DNA of 23,710 bases from NCBI GenBank assembly GCA_964563975.1, contig CAZLZJ010000034.1, forward strand, positions 1-23,710. The letters run 5' to 3'. The first letter of the stretch is position 1. Each line of letters begins with the position of its first letter. This stretch comes from JAAYJR01 sp964563975. Its GTDB lineage: Bacteria; Bacteroidota; Bacteroidia; Bacteroidales; Prolixibacteraceae. Below are positions 22,485 to 23,710 of this stretch, one piece after another. The position numbers were made by a program, and so were the translations under genes. The notes beneath the pieces were generated by a model. That model was not told where the DNA came from and made no database searches. It worked only from the letters and a program-made list of their open reading frames with translations.

Positions 22485-23486
22485 TTAACTCTCCTTTTCC
22501 AAAATATACCGTTCAGCATCAATTGCTGCCATACAGCCTGAACCGGCTGCTGTAACAGCTTGACGATAAACAGGGTCCTGAACATCACCACAGGCAAATA
22601 TTCCCGGAATTGCAGTTTTTGAAGTTCCGGGAATAGTTTTAATATAACCGATATTATCTGTTTCCAAAAACTCTTTAAAAATTTCAGAGTTTGGCTTATG
22701 TCCAATAGCCAGGAAAAAACCGTCAATATCAATAATTACCTCTTGCTCCCCCTCTTCACCAAGATTTTTCACTAAAATTGCACCTGTTACCACCCCGTCA
22801 CTGCCAATAAGCCCTTTAGTTTGATGTTTCCATAATATCTCAATATTCGGAGCTTTTTGCACCCGGTCTGCCATCACCTTCGAAGCTCTGAACACATCTC
22901 TTCTGACGATCATATATACCTTTTTACATAATCCTGAAAGGTACAATGCTTCCTCACAAGCAGTATCACCTCCGCCAACAACGGCAACATTTTTTCCACG
23001 ATAAAAAAATCCATCACAGGTTGCACATGCCGATACTCCCCCACCTCTGTATTTTTGCTCATCTTCAAGTCCAAGATATTTAGCGGTTGCACCGGTTGCA
23101 ATAATCACAGTCTCTGCTTCTATCAGTTTTTCATCATCAATCCAAACCTTGTGAACAGTACCGGAAAAATCAGCTTTTGTGGCAATTCCCAAACGAACAT
23201 CAGTACCAAACCTTTCAGCCTGCTTTTTAAATTCATCCATCATAACAGGTCCGGAGACACCATTCGGATATCCCGGATAATTTTCAACCTCAGTTGTAGT
23301 TGTCAGTTGTCCGCCAGGCTCAAGACCTTCATATAAAACAGGCTTCAAATTTGCCCTTGCAGCATAAATTGCAGCAGTGTAGCCTGCAGGACCGGATCCG
23401 ATAATTAAACACTTAACATGCTCTATATCATTTTTTTGATTTTGAGCTTTATCATTTTTTTCGTTAATATTCAATGGCTTAAACAT
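22485..23486 (-). CDS. trxB: Thioredoxin-disulfide reductase
   Basis: TrxB passes electrons from NADPH through FAD to thioredoxin in the cytosol. From the ATG at 23486 the protein has 333 residues. FAD binding is GSGPAGYTAAIYAARA (30-45), the redox-active disulfide is CATC in ACATCDGFFYRG (Cys154, Cys157), NADPH binding is VGGGDTACEEALYL (170-183), and the C-terminal FAD block is GIFACGDVQDPVYRQAVTAAGSG. A start 17 codons upstream (23537) overlaps the promoter and is rejected. About 20 charged residues precede the usual N terminus (VKCLIIG), more than in E. coli TrxB. Gene and promoter face away from tRNA-Pro. Confidence 0.96.
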   Translation of the reverse strand: MFKPLNINEKNDKAQNQKNDIEHVKCLIIGSGPAGYTAAIYAARANLKPVLYEGLEPGGQLTTTTEVENYPGYPNGVSGPVMMDEFKKQAERFGTDVRLGIATKADFSGTVHKVWIDDEKLIEAETVIIATGATAKYLGLEDEQKYRGGGVSACATCDGFFYRGKNVAVVGGGDTACEEALYLSGLCKKVYMIVRRDVFRASKVMADRVQKAPNIEILWKHQTKGLIGSDGVVTGAILVKNLGEEGEQEVIIDIDGFFLAIGHKPNSEIFKEFLETDNIGYIKTIPGTSKTAIPGIFACGDVQDPVYRQAVTAAGSGCMAAIDAERYILEKES

Positions 23487-23505
23487 AACTTTTAATTTTA
23501 AAAAG

Positions 23506-23538
23506 CAAAAATATAAAAACATCTTGAACCGAGCCAAA
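23506..23538 (-). promoter_or_regulatory. Promoter of trxB
   Basis: On the minus strand TTTG (23538-23535), 21 bases, and TATTTTTG (23513-23506) match the Bacteroidota consensus. The predicted transcription start near 23499 leaves a 13-base leader before the ATG at 23486 and rules out the longer reading frame. Confidence 0.6.
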
Positions 23539-23601
23539 TAAATCCGGTCAATAAAAATTGCGGCATTTTAAATAAAACAATCGTTGAAATAAATTTCTTT
23601 C

Positions 23602-23632
23602 TTGGTAAATTTTTAGAAAAGTATTACTTTCG
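23602..23632 (+). promoter_or_regulatory. Promoter of tRNA-Pro
   Basis: TTG (23602-23604), 20 bases, and TACTTTCG (23625-23632) form a Bacteroidota-type promoter with one mismatch in the -7 box. Transcription would start near 23639, about 22 bases before the mature tRNA 5' end. Confidence 0.6.
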
Positions 23633-23660
23633 CACCTGTGATTTACTTATAAACTTTTTT

Positions 23661-23710
23661 CGGGGTGTGGCGCAGTTGGCTAGCGCACTTGCATGGGGTG
23701 CAAGGGGTCG
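23661..23710 (+). tRNA. tRNA-Pro (anticodon GGG), 3' part cut off by the window end
   Basis: The sequence begins with acceptor arm CGGGGTG. The D stem is GCGC/GCGC around AGTTGGCTA. The anticodon stem CTTGC/GCAAG (23688-23692, 23700-23704) encloses the loop ATGGGGT, giving anticodon GGG (23695-23697), which reads the proline codons CCC and CCU. The variable loop is reached at the window edge; the T arm and 3' acceptor strand lie outside. Confidence 0.95.

Noticed and set aside
1..23710. Mobile elements, phage genes, CRISPR arrays or a defence system
   Set aside because: No transposase, integrase, phage protein, Cas protein, direct-repeat array or toxin-antitoxin pair was recognised; apart from the propeller pair, the window is mostly core chromosome.

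Overview
The window looks like a chromosomal segment of a Bacteroidota bacterium (probably class Bacteroidia), AT-rich by eye. Evidence for this: the minus-strand cluster bamD-rpoZ-coaBC-DUF4835-recN, whose members are Bacteroidota-type by sequence; promoters of the phylum's TTTG / TAnnTTTG type; start codons without Shine-Dalgarno sequences; and typical families (DoxX-like protein beside tpiA, DUF4159 beside rsmE, FKBP lipoproteins). A run of exactly 100 N (4728-4827) is a scaffold gap of unknown true size, so linkage across it is not proven.

Layout. 49-2013: a DoxX/MauE-like membrane protein and triosephosphate isomerase. 2043-2546 (minus): a YfcE-type phosphoesterase. 2744-4718: SixA-type phosphatase, RsmE rRNA methyltransferase and an exported DUF4159 protein. 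After the gap comes a small exported, probably outer-membrane, protein, then a bidirectional terminator. 5400-8257 (minus): PPi-dependent phosphofructokinase and a CNNM/CBS membrane protein, the latter preceded by a potentially structured leader. 8258-8650: a divergent intergenic region with an orphan terminator-like hairpin. 8651-9746: two FKBP-type lipoproteins, one with a degenerate active site. 9867-11488: a cytidylate-kinase-like protein and a Tat-exported TIM-barrel protein. 11492-13300 (minus): a CLC chloride channel with CBS domains. 13489-16043: a tandem pair of paralogous Tat-exported beta-propeller proteins of unknown function, followed by a strong terminator. 16115-21100 (minus): the housekeeping cluster bamD, rpoZ, coaBC, DUF4835, recN. 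21223-22476: an alpha-oxoamine synthase. 22485-23486 (minus): thioredoxin reductase. The window ends inside a tRNA-Pro(GGG) gene.

Most of this is core metabolism and envelope maintenance: glycolysis (tpiA, PPi-PFK), CoA synthesis, transcription (omega), outer-membrane assembly (BamD), DNA repair (RecN), thiol redox (TrxB) and possibly sphingolipid or sulfonolipid headgroup synthesis. I found no phage, transposon, CRISPR array or defence island. The least explained items are the duplicated propeller genes, a roughly 30-bp element repeated upstream of three start codons, the possible RNA structure before the CNNM gene, and the orphan terminator between divergent genes.
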